A DNA stretch of 64,000 nt from contig NZ_KB906692.1 in the NCBI RefSeq assembly GCF_000381545.1, forward strand, positions 1 to 64,000, given 5' to 3'. The stretch comes from Rhodonellum psychrophilum GCM71 = DSM 17998. Its GTDB lineage: Bacteria; Bacteroidota; Bacteroidia; Cytophagales; Cyclobacteriaceae. Each line of letters begins with the position of its first letter. Position 1 is the stretch's first letter. Positions 16,858 to 25,061 of the stretch are shown here, one piece after another. Under the pieces are notes generated by a model that did not search any database, was not told where the DNA came from, and worked only from the letters and a program-made list of their open reading frames with translations. Position numbers and translations under genes: made by a program.

Positions 16858-16967
16858 TTGATATCGGACTTCGTTTTGACTTATCCATTAGAAAAGGCTT
16901 ATGGCGTGATGTTTTCCAGGATGAAAGCAACAATATTTGGGTGGAGTAGCAACTACAGCCATTGCGG
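16858..16967 (+). repeat. Hairpin repeat (REP-like), copy 3
   Basis: Tandem neighbour of copy 2, more diverged (TCCATTAGAAAAGGCTTATG, GGGTGGAGTAGCAACTACAG). It ends just before the convergent hydrolase gene and may serve as transcription end for both strands. Confidence 0.65.
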
Positions 16968-16982
16968 ATTTTTAAAAATCCC

Positions 16983-17954
16983 CTAATAATCTTTCCCTTC
17001 CAAAAATTCCAAAAACCGGATTTCAGCCCAGGTAAACTCTTGTCCTTTGACCAAAAATCCGGTGTGCCCTCCCCTTTTAGGCATTTCCAGAAAAATCTTC
17101 TCATGCTTTTCTGCCAATGAAACGGGATAACATGCATCTCCCAAAAGTGGATCATTGATGGCATTGATGATCAAGGTGGGGATTTGGATGCCCGCCATCC
17201 AATTGTCTGCACTTACGCTTTGGTAGAAATCCTTGGCGTCTTTGAACCCATGGACTTTTGCCGTGAAATGGGTGTCAAAGGTGTCGAAATCCTTCACCCT
17301 TTTCAGCAATTCCAAATCCACCATATTCGGATATTGCATCCCTTTCAGGAGCATTTTCTTCTTTAATTTCCCTAAAAACCGGTTCTTATAAAATGCATTC
17401 CCTTCCAATTTCAACATCGCCGCACTCGAAGGAAGGTTACATGGCGTGGAATAAACGGCTGCTTTCTTAATCTTTGAATTGAGGTCAACACCTCTTTCCC
17501 CGATGTATTTCAAAGTTTGGGCTCCTCCCATGCTGATGCCAACCAGATAGTATTCCTGATAGCTTCCTTTTTTCTCCACATGTTGCATCACCGTCTCAAG
17601 ATCATAGGAAGCCCCATGATGGTATAGAATGGGCGCTTTGTTCATCTCACCCCCGCAGGAGCGGTTGTTCCAAGCCAAGACATCGTAGCCATTTTGATTG
17701 AAAAGTTTTGCCAATCCCTTGGCATAGTGGCGGTCAGAACTTCCCTCCAATCCATGGGAAATCACCAGGAGTTTTTTGCTTCCTACTTTTGACCAATCCA
17801 AATCCAAAAAGTCATCGTCAGGCGTCAAAATCCTTTCTCTAAGGTATTGAAGTCCTTCTATTTTCCTGAAAATACTGGGGACAATGGTTTCCAGGTGTCC
17901 ATTGAACAAATGCTTCGGGGGGCCCGAATAGGTGGATTGGGAAATTATAGGCAT
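16983..17954 (-). CDS. YheT/ABHD-type alpha/beta hydrolase
   Basis: 323 residues from the preferred start at 17954 (MPIISQSTYSGPPKHLFNGH); the frame is open to a Met at 17990 but the extra 12 residues are not family-like. Family markers are NGHLETIVP, ISHGLEGSSDRHYAKGLAK, WNNRSCGGEMN, and the nucleophile elbow GISMGGAQTLKY; the acid and His are expected at NAINDPLLG and RGGHTGFL. This matches the YheT (ABHD1/3) group, which in eukaryotes acts as phospholipase and in bacteria is largely uncharacterised. No signal peptide, so cytoplasmic. It stands alone, convergent with the AraC gene. Confidence 0.87.
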   Translation of the reverse strand: MPIISQSTYSGPPKHLFNGHLETIVPSIFRKIEGLQYLRERILTPDDDFLDLDWSKVGSKKLLVISHGLEGSSDRHYAKGLAKLFNQNGYDVLAWNNRSCGGEMNKAPILYHHGASYDLETVMQHVEKKGSYQEYYLVGISMGGAQTLKYIGERGVDLNSKIKKAAVYSTPCNLPSSAAMLKLEGNAFYKNRFLGKLKKKMLLKGMQYPNMVDLELLKRVKDFDTFDTHFTAKVHGFKDAKDFYQSVSADNWMAGIQIPTLIINAINDPLLGDACYPVSLAEKHEKIFLEMPKRGGHTGFLVKGQEFTWAEIRFLEFLEGKDY

Positions 17955-18035
17955 AAAAAAAGACAATGTTTGAAGAACGAAAGTAATCACATATCCCTTA
18001 AGATTGAATATTTTGATTTAAATTGATGGATTGGA

Positions 18036-18190
18036 AGTGGGATGTCCGAAGTTGGAAGTCCGAAGACAGAAGACCGAAGTTGGAAGACCGAAGACGGAAG
18101 ATTGAAGTCGGATGACCGAAGAATCGGATATTTCAGTCTCTTGCCAAGACTTTATTGAGTTACCAAAACACCATTGCATACACACATAAA
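18036..18190 (+). repeat. Direct repeat left of the M20 gene: heptamer tract plus conserved tail
   Basis: The first half is an irregular array of about 7-bp units (CGGAAGA, CGAAGTT, CGAAGAC). From 18113 the tail GACCGAAGAATCGGATATTT, CAGTCT, GCCAAGACTTTATTGA, CATTGC and TACACACATAA follows and is nearly identical to 19701-19783. The repeat ends 15 bp before the ATG of the M20 gene and so includes its leader region. Confidence 0.8.
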
Positions 18191-18204
18191 CTAAATATAT
18201 TTAA

Positions 18205-19560
18205 ATGAAATTATTCTGTTTTAAGATTGCCTTGCCTACCCTTTTTGGATTGTTCTTTTCTGTTTCCACGTGCTTACAAGCTCAATCCATAGATGAATCG
18301 ATTGACAAAATTTACCCTCAACTCGATCAATTGTACAAGCATCTCCACCAAAATCCAGAATTGTCTCTTCAGGAAAAAGAAACATCCGCTTTGATGGCCA
18401 AGGAACTGCGGGATCTTGGCTATGAGGTGACTGAAAATATTGGGGGCTATGGAGTGGTCGGGATGTTCAAAAACGGCCCAGGACCAGTCTTGCTGATCAG
18501 ATCGGACATGGATGCCTTGCCGATGGAGGAAAAGACGGGACTCCCCTATTCCAGCACCAAAAAAGGAATCACCAACGATGGAAAAGAAACCTTCATCACG
18601 CATTCCTGCGGACATGATATCCACATGAGTGTTTTCGTAGGCACTGCCAAAATGATGATGCAATTCAAGAACGATTGGAAAGGAACGCTCTTGATGGTAG
18701 GCCAACCTTCCGAGGAAAACGGAATGGGTGCCTGGAACATGATGAATGATGGACTGTACGAACGCTTTCCCCATCCTGATTATGCCATTGCACTTCACGA
18801 TGATCCTTTCTTGCCGGCAGGAATGCTTGGTTATAAATCAGGTGCTTTGATGGCTGGCGTGGACATGATGAACGTAACGGTTTATGGGCAAGGCGGACAC
18901 GGAGCGGCGCCCCACACGACAATTGACCCGATTGTCTTAAGTGCCCAAATGATTGAGGCCTATCAGACAATCGTGAGCAGGAGAATCGCCCCAACCGAAC
19001 CCGCAGTGGTCACGGTGGGATCAATCCATGGAGGATCTGTCCATAACATCATCCCGGATGAAGTGACAATGCAGTTGACCCTTAGGTCTTATTCTCCTGA
19101 AGTGCGGGAAGAAATGATCTCGAGCATCAAGAGAATCAGCGAAAACCTAGCCAAGGCAGCCGGTTTGTCGGAGGATAAATTGCCGACGTATTGGATCCGA
19201 AATCCCTATACACCAGCCTTGCTCAATGATCCCGAATTGACACAAAAGATGGTTTCGGTATTCAAAAACAATATCGGAGAAGATAAGGTCCAGGAAGTAC
19301 AGGCACAAATGATCGGAGAGGATTTTAGCCGTTTTGGACTCCAGGAAAGAAACATTCCCATTTCCATGTTTTATCTAGGTGCCACAGATCCCGAGACTTT
19401 CAAAAACGCGAAGGAAAAAGGACTGGATTTGCCTGGATTACACTCCCCATATTTCGCTCCCCTTCCGGAGCCCACCATCAAAACCGGGGTAAAAGCCATG
19501 AGTCTCTTTGCAATGGAAATCCTGAAAAGAGATGAGGTGATGATGGACAATAAAAAATAA
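18205..19560 (+). CDS. Exported M20-family amidohydrolase/peptidase
   Basis: 451 residues with a signal peptide (MKLFCFKIALPTLFGLFFSV ending LQAQ). It is a full-length M20D amidohydrolase of the IAA-amino acid hydrolase/hippurate hydrolase type: LHQNPELSLQE, RSDMDALPMEEKTGLPY, HSCGHDIHMSVFVG for the metal site, GQPSEENGMGAWNMM with the catalytic Glu, and LHDDPFLPAGMLGYKSGALMA; the C-terminal metal ligand is in GLHSPYFAPLPE. The dimerisation domain sits at about residues 220-335 (VTVYGQGGHGAAPH). A periplasmic function, cleaving N-acyl amino acids or aminobenzoyl conjugates, is inferred. The gene is bracketed by direct repeats and has no operon partner. Confidence 0.92.
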   Translation: MKLFCFKIALPTLFGLFFSVSTCLQAQSIDESIDKIYPQLDQLYKHLHQNPELSLQEKETSALMAKELRDLGYEVTENIGGYGVVGMFKNGPGPVLLIRSDMDALPMEEKTGLPYSSTKKGITNDGKETFITHSCGHDIHMSVFVGTAKMMMQFKNDWKGTLLMVGQPSEENGMGAWNMMNDGLYERFPHPDYAIALHDDPFLPAGMLGYKSGALMAGVDMMNVTVYGQGGHGAAPHTTIDPIVLSAQMIEAYQTIVSRRIAPTEPAVVTVGSIHGGSVHNIIPDEVTMQLTLRSYSPEVREEMISSIKRISENLAKAAGLSEDKLPTYWIRNPYTPALLNDPELTQKMVSVFKNNIGEDKVQEVQAQMIGEDFSRFGLQERNIPISMFYLGATDPETFKNAKEKGLDLPGLHSPYFAPLPEPTIKTGVKAMSLFAMEILKRDEVMMDNKK

Positions 19561-19649
19561 AACCTTCCTGTTATATAACGGAAGTTCAAAGAAACATTTA
19601 TTCAGTGGTTATCCGCTTTCTTGGCAGAAACCCAATATTCTAGCACATA

Positions 19650-19783
19650 TAGGACGGAAGACCGAAGACGGAAGTCGGAAGTCGGAAGACCGAAGTCGGA
19701 AGACCGAAGAATCGGATATTTCAGTCTTCTGCCAAGACTTTATTGAATTACCATTTTACCGGCATCATTGCGTACACACATAA
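19650..19783 (+). repeat. Direct repeat right of the M20 gene
   Basis: Same organisation and direction as 18036-18190: heptamer tract (GACGGAAGACCGAAG and variants) then the conserved tail GACCGAAGAATCGGATATTT ... CCAAGACTTTATTGAATTAC ... CGTACACACATAA. The tail contains a small hairpin AGTCTTCTGCCAAGACT. Recombination between the two copies would delete the M20 gene precisely. Confidence 0.8.
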
Positions 19784-19795
19784 TTTATTGTGTTA

Positions 19796-19832
19796 AAAAG
19801 GAAAGCGGAACGCATTGCACGTTCCGCTTTTT
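19796..19832. terminator. Bidirectional intrinsic terminator
   Basis: AAAGCGGAACG, loop CATTGCA, CGTTCCGCTTT with A/T runs on both sides. It sits at the stop of the minus-strand VOC gene (19831) and can serve both that gene and plus-strand transcripts from the M20 gene. Confidence 0.8.
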
Positions 19833-20907
19833 AGTTTTTCTTTCGGTTGAGGGAAAGCATTTTCAACATCCATTTTGGAAGCGGTTTTTCAGGCTTCCGG
19901 TTTTTCATATTCAAATACAATCCCAATTTTTCGATGATGGGGATTTTATGGGTTTCCACAAATTCGATCAGCGTTCCATCCGGATCTTCCACATAAGAAA
20001 AATGGCCCGCGGCTTTTCCCATATCAAAACTGTTGCTGCTATCGACGGTAAACGGAAAGCCCATTTTTGTACATTTTTCGGAAAGTGCCTTCATACCCCA
20101 AATATCAAAGCAAAGATGGATGAAACCCAAATCCCCCCAATTCCTATCCCTGAAGATTTTAATGGGTTCACGGGTTTTGACTTCCACCAATTCGATTTCT
20201 GTCTGGCAAAGCAATTTGCTGAATGCCCCTTTTCTTTCATTTTCACCCTGAAGCAAAATTCTTCTGAACTGGTCATTGCCTCCTGAGACTTGATTGAAAT
20301 CCTCGAAAACAGCTGTTTTATCATAGCTGACAAATTTGTAGCGCAGTACATTTTGGTACAATGGCAACGCTTTTTCTATATCGGATACTCCTATCACACA
20401 ACCGGCCACTCCTCCTGTGAGATCACCATTTTGGTTGAACCAAGAGCTGTTTTCCACCATTTCGAACATATTCCCATAAGGATCACGGAGGTAAAAATGC
20501 TGTCTTCCATCTGGGCACATGGTAGGCGTACCGATGACATCCAATCCTTCACTTTTAAAAAACCTATACGTCTCCGATATATCCCTGGTCCGGATTTTTA
20601 CCGCAAAAACACCAAGATCTCCCAAAGTAATATGGAAATCTGCAGCTCGTGGTGTGATCGAAGTGTATTGCCAAATCTCAAAACCTCCTCCTCCCTGCAG
20701 GTTCAAGGCAAGGATGGCATACCGATCTTCCGCCTTTCCGGAAGTATATTTGGTCATCAAACTGGCAGTTGCGGCATCTTCAAAAATCGGAACATCCATT
20801 TTGAAGTATTTCCGATACCAATCCCAAGCTTCGTGGGCATCTTTTACGCCAATTCCAATTTGTTGTATGCCACTGATGAAAGGCAAAAGTTCTGGATGCT
20901 TCGTCAT
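19831..20907 (-). CDS. Two-domain VOC (glyoxalase-fold) protein
   Basis: 358 residues with two vicinal-oxygen-chelate domains: the first from QQIGIGVKDAHEAWDWYRKYFKMD to DPYGNMFEMVENSSWF (about 12-145), the second from VAGCVIGVSDIEKALPLYQ to DPDGTLIEFVETHKIP (about 155-325). Each ends in the Glu-containing strand that supplies metal ligands (FEMVE, IEFVE), and His residues are present at FHITLG and FIHLCF. This is the layout of ring-cleaving dioxygenases and 4-hydroxyphenylpyruvate dioxygenase-like proteins, but sequence detail does not fix the reaction. No signal peptide. Isolated gene with its own terminator. Length is usual for the double-VOC group. Confidence 0.82.
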   Translation of the reverse strand: MTKHPELLPFISGIQQIGIGVKDAHEAWDWYRKYFKMDVPIFEDAATASLMTKYTSGKAEDRYAILALNLQGGGGFEIWQYTSITPRAADFHITLGDLGVFAVKIRTRDISETYRFFKSEGLDVIGTPTMCPDGRQHFYLRDPYGNMFEMVENSSWFNQNGDLTGGVAGCVIGVSDIEKALPLYQNVLRYKFVSYDKTAVFEDFNQVSGGNDQFRRILLQGENERKGAFSKLLCQTEIELVEVKTREPIKIFRDRNWGDLGFIHLCFDIWGMKALSEKCTKMGFPFTVDSSNSFDMGKAAGHFSYVEDPDGTLIEFVETHKIPIIEKLGLYLNMKNRKPEKPLPKWMLKMLSLNRKKN

Positions 20908-21069
20908 TTTCCGCTTTATTTTTTTGATTTTCGCTCTTGGTGATTTTGGGCAAAATCAAAGCTTTTTTTATGCCATGGAGGACGGAAAGCTTCTTGGACT
21001 ATTGATCTTCAAACTATTTTTCGGCTAAAACCGCACTCCTCCGGCATCACAAAGGATAAACATAACGAT

Positions 21070-21762
21070 TTATCTATAATCCAACATTCTCTGATAGGTC
21101 GATTTTATCTTTTGCGGATGGATTTTAAGAAAAAACATGAGAAAAGCCACCAAATTTGCCCACTGAACCCGAAGCCAGGAATTGGTTTCGTACTTGCGCG
21201 CGGAAACCAGGATGCTCTTGGGAAGCAACCGGAACGGATATTTTCTTTTTATTTTCCGTACCAGATCAAAATCCTCCATGATGGTATAATATTCATCAAA
21301 ACCTTCAAGAGCATTGAAAGTTGATTTCCCGATAAAAAGTGTCTGATCACCACCACCCACCAAAAGTCCATTGAACCTCGTAAACCATGAATTGATACGC
21401 AACATCAGTTTGGGTGAATCAAATCGGTACCGAAAGCAACCTGCGGCATACCCATCCGAAATGGCATTCTGGATCTCTTTTACAAAACCCGGAACGAGCC
21501 TAACATCTGCATGGACGAAATAAAGGATTTCGCCTTGGGCATATTTTGCTCCAAGATTCATCTGCGCCGCCCTGCTCCTTACTTCGGAGTTGAGCACTTT
21601 GGCTCCGAGTGTGCGGGCAATTTCTTTGCTTTCGTCCCTACTACCGCCATCCACCACGATGATTTCGAGTAGATCCGATCCTCCAATTTTAAAAAGCGTC
21701 GGAATCGTGCTCTTCAGGTTTTCCGATTCATCCAATACGGGAATGATGATACTAAGCCGCAT
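21070..21762 (-). CDS. Arsenosugar-type glycosyltransferase (TIGR04283 family)
   Basis: 230 residues, GT-A family 2 transferase: SIIIPVLDESENLKSTIPTL, IIVVDGGSRDESKEIARTLG, YFVHADVRLVPGFVKEI (DXD-like HAD) and GCFRYRFDSPKLMLRINSWF, GGGDQTLFIGKSTF. The block VLNSEVRSRAAQMNLGAKYA is characteristic of the TIGR04283 family that accompanies ArsM/ArsS in arsenosugar loci. It is the most distal gene of the minus-strand arsenosugar operon, separated from ArsM by the interrupted gene at 21774-22367. The role, sugar addition to the dimethylarsinoyl product, is inferred from genome context and family name. Confidence 0.88.
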   Translation of the reverse strand: MRLSIIIPVLDESENLKSTIPTLFKIGGSDLLEIIVVDGGSRDESKEIARTLGAKVLNSEVRSRAAQMNLGAKYAQGEILYFVHADVRLVPGFVKEIQNAISDGYAAGCFRYRFDSPKLMLRINSWFTRFNGLLVGGGDQTLFIGKSTFNALEGFDEYYTIMEDFDLVRKIKRKYPFRLLPKSILVSARKYETNSWLRVQWANLVAFLMFFLKIHPQKIKSTYQRMLDYR

Positions 21763-21773
21763 GTTTAAAAAAA

Positions 21774-22367
21774 TCAGTTGCTTTTCCTTTTGATGACATA
21801 GTTTTTGATGGGGCTTTGCATGATTGCCTTTTCCAATTTGCCATTGAGATAGTAGAATTTGTTTTTGTTGCCGTTGACATCTACTTCATAGTAATCTCCT
21901 TTTTTCTTGATAGGGGAAGAAAGCCCATAGTTTTCGGCCATGAATACGGCATGCAGGATGGGTTCTTCAAAATACAGTTTGGAAGAACTGAAATAAAATG
22001 GGTTGGCCAGTGCGGTGTCCAATTCATACTTGTAGCTGGTCGCGGAGATTTCATACTGCTCATTGATCCAATCAATTTTGGAAAAAAAGTCTCCCCTGTT
22101 GGATTTTGTTGTTGTTCTCGACTTCACCAAGAGATTGTCTTTATAATGGCTGATAATTTCAAAATTGACGGATATATTTCCAAAAAACCAAAAGCTCACC
22201 AAACTGGTGAGCTCATAGACTGTATTTTTATCTTTTGTGTTTTTCTTGGCATTCAATTCTCCAATGGAAATTCCAGCCACGGAAATATCATATTTGATAT
22301 TTTCTTGACCATAGGTCTTGTTTGATCACAGAAAAGTCAAAAGAGAAAGGAAAAGCAATTTTTTCAT
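21774..22367 (-). CDS. DUF6134-like exported protein with an in-frame TGA in the signal peptide
   Basis: From the ATG at 22367 the frame reads MKKLLFLSLLTFL, then TGA at 22328-22326, then SNKTYGQENIKYDISVAGIS and continues without a stop to 21774. The interrupted part is plainly a signal peptide ending in a TYGQ cleavage site, so the TGA (codon 14) is the only lesion in a gene of about 197 codons. The mature domain resembles DUF6134 proteins of Bacteroidota (FEIISHYKDNLLVKSRTTT, YYLNGKLEKAIMQSPIKNYV). Downstream initiation at a GTG (22280) would give a product without export signal. It may be a recent nonsense mutation or an assembly error. Function unknown; it lies between two arsenosugar genes. 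Confidence 0.75.
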
Positions 22368-22421
22368 GTTTCGACACCCTTCGGTTTCTTTAAGGGTTTT
22401 CTAAGATGGGAAAAATTTACC

Positions 22422-23393
22422 TTAACAGCAACCCCCTCCATCATAGAAGAAGGTAGCCGGTGAAATATGAATATCCTGCCTGCCTAAATCCATGAGTGCA
22501 TTGGCAGTTTTGTCACAGATGGACAAGGGCTGGTTTTGCAGCAGGACATGTCCTTTATCGTCATCAAAATATTCGGCAGTTCCATAATAGATCGCGGATT
22601 TTCCGGTGAAGATACAAGGCCCATCGGATGGCATTGGGTCTTTGATGGCACAAACTTCCACACTGTCCAAAAAGATCATTTCTTTGGTGTCATATTGTCC
22701 TGGCGCAAGGATGCGGTAAGGCCTCTTTGCGCGAACTTCCACCGTTCCGAATCCGGCATCGGTGATCATTTTGAGGTATTCCTCAAGGGAAAGTGAACCG
22801 CTTAGGCAAAGCGCCCTCAGGCGATCATCATTTCTTAGCGTCTCAGGCATTTCCTGGTCTGTAACTGGGTCACTCAAAACCAGTCTTCCATAGGGTTTCA
22901 AAACCCTGTACATTTCCTTCAATGCTTTTTGAAGATCCTGCTTGGTGAAGATATTGAACAAACAGTTTTGGGCTGCCACATCGATGGAATTGTCTTCAAT
23001 TGGGAGTGCAAGTGCGGATCCTTTTCTCAGGGAGACAAAATCCCGCTTGAACCAATCGTTCTCCGATTCAGACTCGATAAGGTTTACATCACAGGCCGTC
23101 AGCATTTCATCCACAATATCGACCCCAATCACGCCATTTGTTTTCCGGGAAAAATAAGCAAATTGGAGGACTTCCATTCCTCCTCCGACACCGACATACA
23201 GGATATTGGGATCGTTGACAAGATCTCGCGGATGTACGGTGCTTCCACAACCATAATTCATCTCCTGCATTATTTTGGGTATGGTCAATCCCGGTAGTTG
23301 CCATACCGGTGTGGTGGTACAACAAAGACCTACATTTGGTTTTAATGCGGCATCTCTGTACACATTGATGGTCTCATCTAAATAATCACTCAT
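22422..23393 (-). CDS. arsM: Arsenosugar-type arsenite S-adenosylmethionine methyltransferase
   Basis: 323 residues from the preferred start at 23393 (MSDYLDETINVYRDAALKPN); the frame is open 12 codons further. It is a class I SAM methyltransferase (VGVGGGMEVLQFAYFSRKTN as SAM loop, IEDNSIDVAAQNCLFNIF) with the arsenic-binding cysteines expected of ArsM: GLCCTTTPVW, NYGCGSTVHP, and a C-terminal GGGCC. The extra C-terminal domain and the CC-end are typical of the arsenosugar-associated ArsM subgroup. It converts arsenite to methylated species that feed radical-SAM ArsS. The start overlaps the end of the TIGR04282 gene by 4 bp. Confidence 0.92.
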   Translation of the reverse strand: MSDYLDETINVYRDAALKPNVGLCCTTTPVWQLPGLTIPKIMQEMNYGCGSTVHPRDLVNDPNILYVGVGGGMEVLQFAYFSRKTNGVIGVDIVDEMLTACDVNLIESESENDWFKRDFVSLRKGSALALPIEDNSIDVAAQNCLFNIFTKQDLQKALKEMYRVLKPYGRLVLSDPVTDQEMPETLRNDDRLRALCLSGSLSLEEYLKMITDAGFGTVEVRAKRPYRILAPGQYDTKEMIFLDSVEVCAIKDPMPSDGPCIFTGKSAIYYGTAEYFDDDKGHVLLQNQPLSICDKTANALMDLGRQDIHISPATFFYDGGGCC

Positions 23394-24013
23394 TTTGTCT
23401 CTAGGGTTAAGCGAATGTAAGCATTCCAATCTTTCTCATTGTCGATGTCCGACAACATGGGAAGCAATTGGAATGGAATGTTTTTATCTTTTAATCTTGC
23501 TGCTGAAATTTTCAAAACCTCGGAAGTACTCCAAGGAATTTCCTCAAACAAGCTGTTCTCAAGCCGATTCATACCCAATAAATAATACCCTCCGTCTTTT
23601 GCGGGTCCAAATACTACCGGAAAAGAGGCCAGGTTGAGGAATGCATCCCGTATGATTTCAGCACTTATCTCAGGACAATCCGTACCGATGATGGCGATGT
23701 TTTCGAATCCGGCCTCAGACACTTCCCAAAAGGCATTTCTCATCCTATCGCCCAAATCCGATCCCTGTTGGACCCTGTGGTGGTTGCTATCCAAAGAAAC
23801 CCTTGCCGGTGGTTCCTCCAAATAATCGGAATAATAAATGAAGACTGCGATTTCCTGGATTTGGGTGATTTGGGAATAGGTCAGTTTCAGCAGATGGTGA
23901 TATATTTCCAAGGCTTTTTCATTTCCAACTGTGGCCGCCAGTCTGGTTTTGACTTTTCCCAAAACCGGATTTTTCTGGAAAACGATCAGCGCTTGTCCAT
24001 TTGTTTTTTTCAT
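23390..24013 (-). CDS. Arsenosugar-type glycosyltransferase (TIGR04282 family)
   Basis: 207 residues from the ATG at 24013. The protein has the signature of the TIGR04282/DUF2064 family: ALIVFQKNPVLGKVKTRLAA near the N-terminus (the nucleotide-binding loop), QGSDLGDRMRNAF, IIGTDCPEISAEII and FGPAKDGGYYLLGM. DUF2064 proteins are GT-A-like. The start lies 4 bp after the ArsS stop and the end overlaps ArsM, so translation is coupled along the operon. A longer frame (to 24067) is possible but overlaps ArsS further. Thought to act in arsenosugar assembly, by context. Confidence 0.9.
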   Translation of the reverse strand: MKKTNGQALIVFQKNPVLGKVKTRLAATVGNEKALEIYHHLLKLTYSQITQIQEIAVFIYYSDYLEEPPARVSLDSNHHRVQQGSDLGDRMRNAFWEVSEAGFENIAIIGTDCPEISAEIIRDAFLNLASFPVVFGPAKDGGYYLLGMNRLENSLFEEIPWSTSEVLKISAARLKDKNIPFQLLPMLSDIDNEKDWNAYIRLTLETK

Positions 24014-24017
24014 GGCA

Positions 24018-25061
24018 TTAAGACGTTGTGCCGCCACAGCTGGATCCTGCGCCAGCCGTACAGCCAAAACAATGTTGGTTTACGACAATGTTTCGGTTCA
24101 ACAATTGGATTTGGTTCCATTCGGAAATGTGCTGACTTCCCGTGGTTTCCACTTTGAGTTCCAGCATCTGATTGAAATCACAATCATACAAAAACCCATC
24201 CCAGCCAACCGAAATGGTATTTCTACACATCACATTGGCCGCCGCGACGGGATTGTAGGCATCCAGCAATTTTTCCATGTAGGACTCATAGTTTTCGGAA
24301 CGGATCAAATATTCCAAAAATCTACTGATCGGCAGATTGGTAATGGTGAATAGAGAATTGAACTCAATTCCGTATTGGCTGCTGAGTTTTTTCTTAAACT
24401 CCAATTCCAAGTCGCTTTGCGAAGCGGGAAGAAAAGCTCCCGAAGGGTTGTAGACCAAGTCCAAAACCAATCCGGATCCCGCGATTCCATACCCTACAGC
24501 ATTCAACATGTTCAGCGCTTTGATCGATTTTTCGAAAACACCCTCTCCTCTCTGGGAATCCGTTTTGACGGCAGTAAAATAAGGCAAAGAGGATGCGATG
24601 TCAATTCGATTCGTCTTGAAAAATTCCGGAAGGTCATTGTATTTTGGATTCGCCACAATGATGGTCAGATTGCACCTGACGATGATGTTGATCTTGTCAC
24701 TGATTTTCCTGATTTCTTCCACAAACCATCTGAAATCAGGATTCATCTCGGGTGCACCTCCTGTCAAATCCACATTTTTGATGTTTTCATTCCTGATGAC
24801 ATCCAGACAAAACCCCATTGTATCCCTGGTCATAATTTCCTTTCTGTCTGGACCTGCATCCACATGGCAATGTTTGCAAACTTGGTTGCACATTTTGCCC
24901 ATGTTGATTTGGAGGACTTCGATCTGGGTAGGTTTCAGCGGAAACAATCCGGATTCCTTCAGTTTTTTGTAAAATGGAGTGATTTCCGATTGGGCTTCCA
25001 ACACCTCCAATTCATGGGTGCTGCTGGATAAAGGATGGTTTTGTGCTTTGAGTGACTTCAT
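24018..25061 (-). CDS. arsS: Arsenosugar biosynthesis radical SAM protein ArsS
   Basis: 347 residues. The radical SAM cluster motif CxxxCxxC is at C58, C62, C65 (CNQVCKHCHVDAG). The DUF3641-type C-terminal domain is present with its conserved tail CFGCTAGAGSSCGGTTS, probably binding a second site. LTGGAPEMNPDFRWFV is the typical GGE-like SAM contact. ArsS joins a 5'-deoxyadenosyl group to dimethylarsinous acid, giving the deoxyadenosyl precursor of arsenosugars (known for cyanobacterial ArsS). The start shares its first base with the stop of the AhpD-like gene (TAATG). The gene is the diagnostic member of the operon. Confidence 0.95.
   Translation of the reverse strand: MKSLKAQNHPLSSSTHELEVLEAQSEITPFYKKLKESGLFPLKPTQIEVLQINMGKMCNQVCKHCHVDAGPDRKEIMTRDTMGFCLDVIRNENIKNVDLTGGAPEMNPDFRWFVEEIRKISDKINIIVRCNLTIIVANPKYNDLPEFFKTNRIDIASSLPYFTAVKTDSQRGEGVFEKSIKALNMLNAVGYGIAGSGLVLDLVYNPSGAFLPASQSDLELEFKKKLSSQYGIEFNSLFTITNLPISRFLEYLIRSENYESYMEKLLDAYNPVAAANVMCRNTISVGWDGFLYDCDFNQMLELKVETTGSQHISEWNQIQLLNRNIVVNQHCFGCTAGAGSSCGGTTS

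Noticed and set aside
18036-18120. Heptamer tract read as a CRISPR array or tandem minisatellite
   Set aside because: Units are about 7 bp and irregular, with no spacers; the same tract plus tail occurs at 19650, so it is a dispersed repeat.
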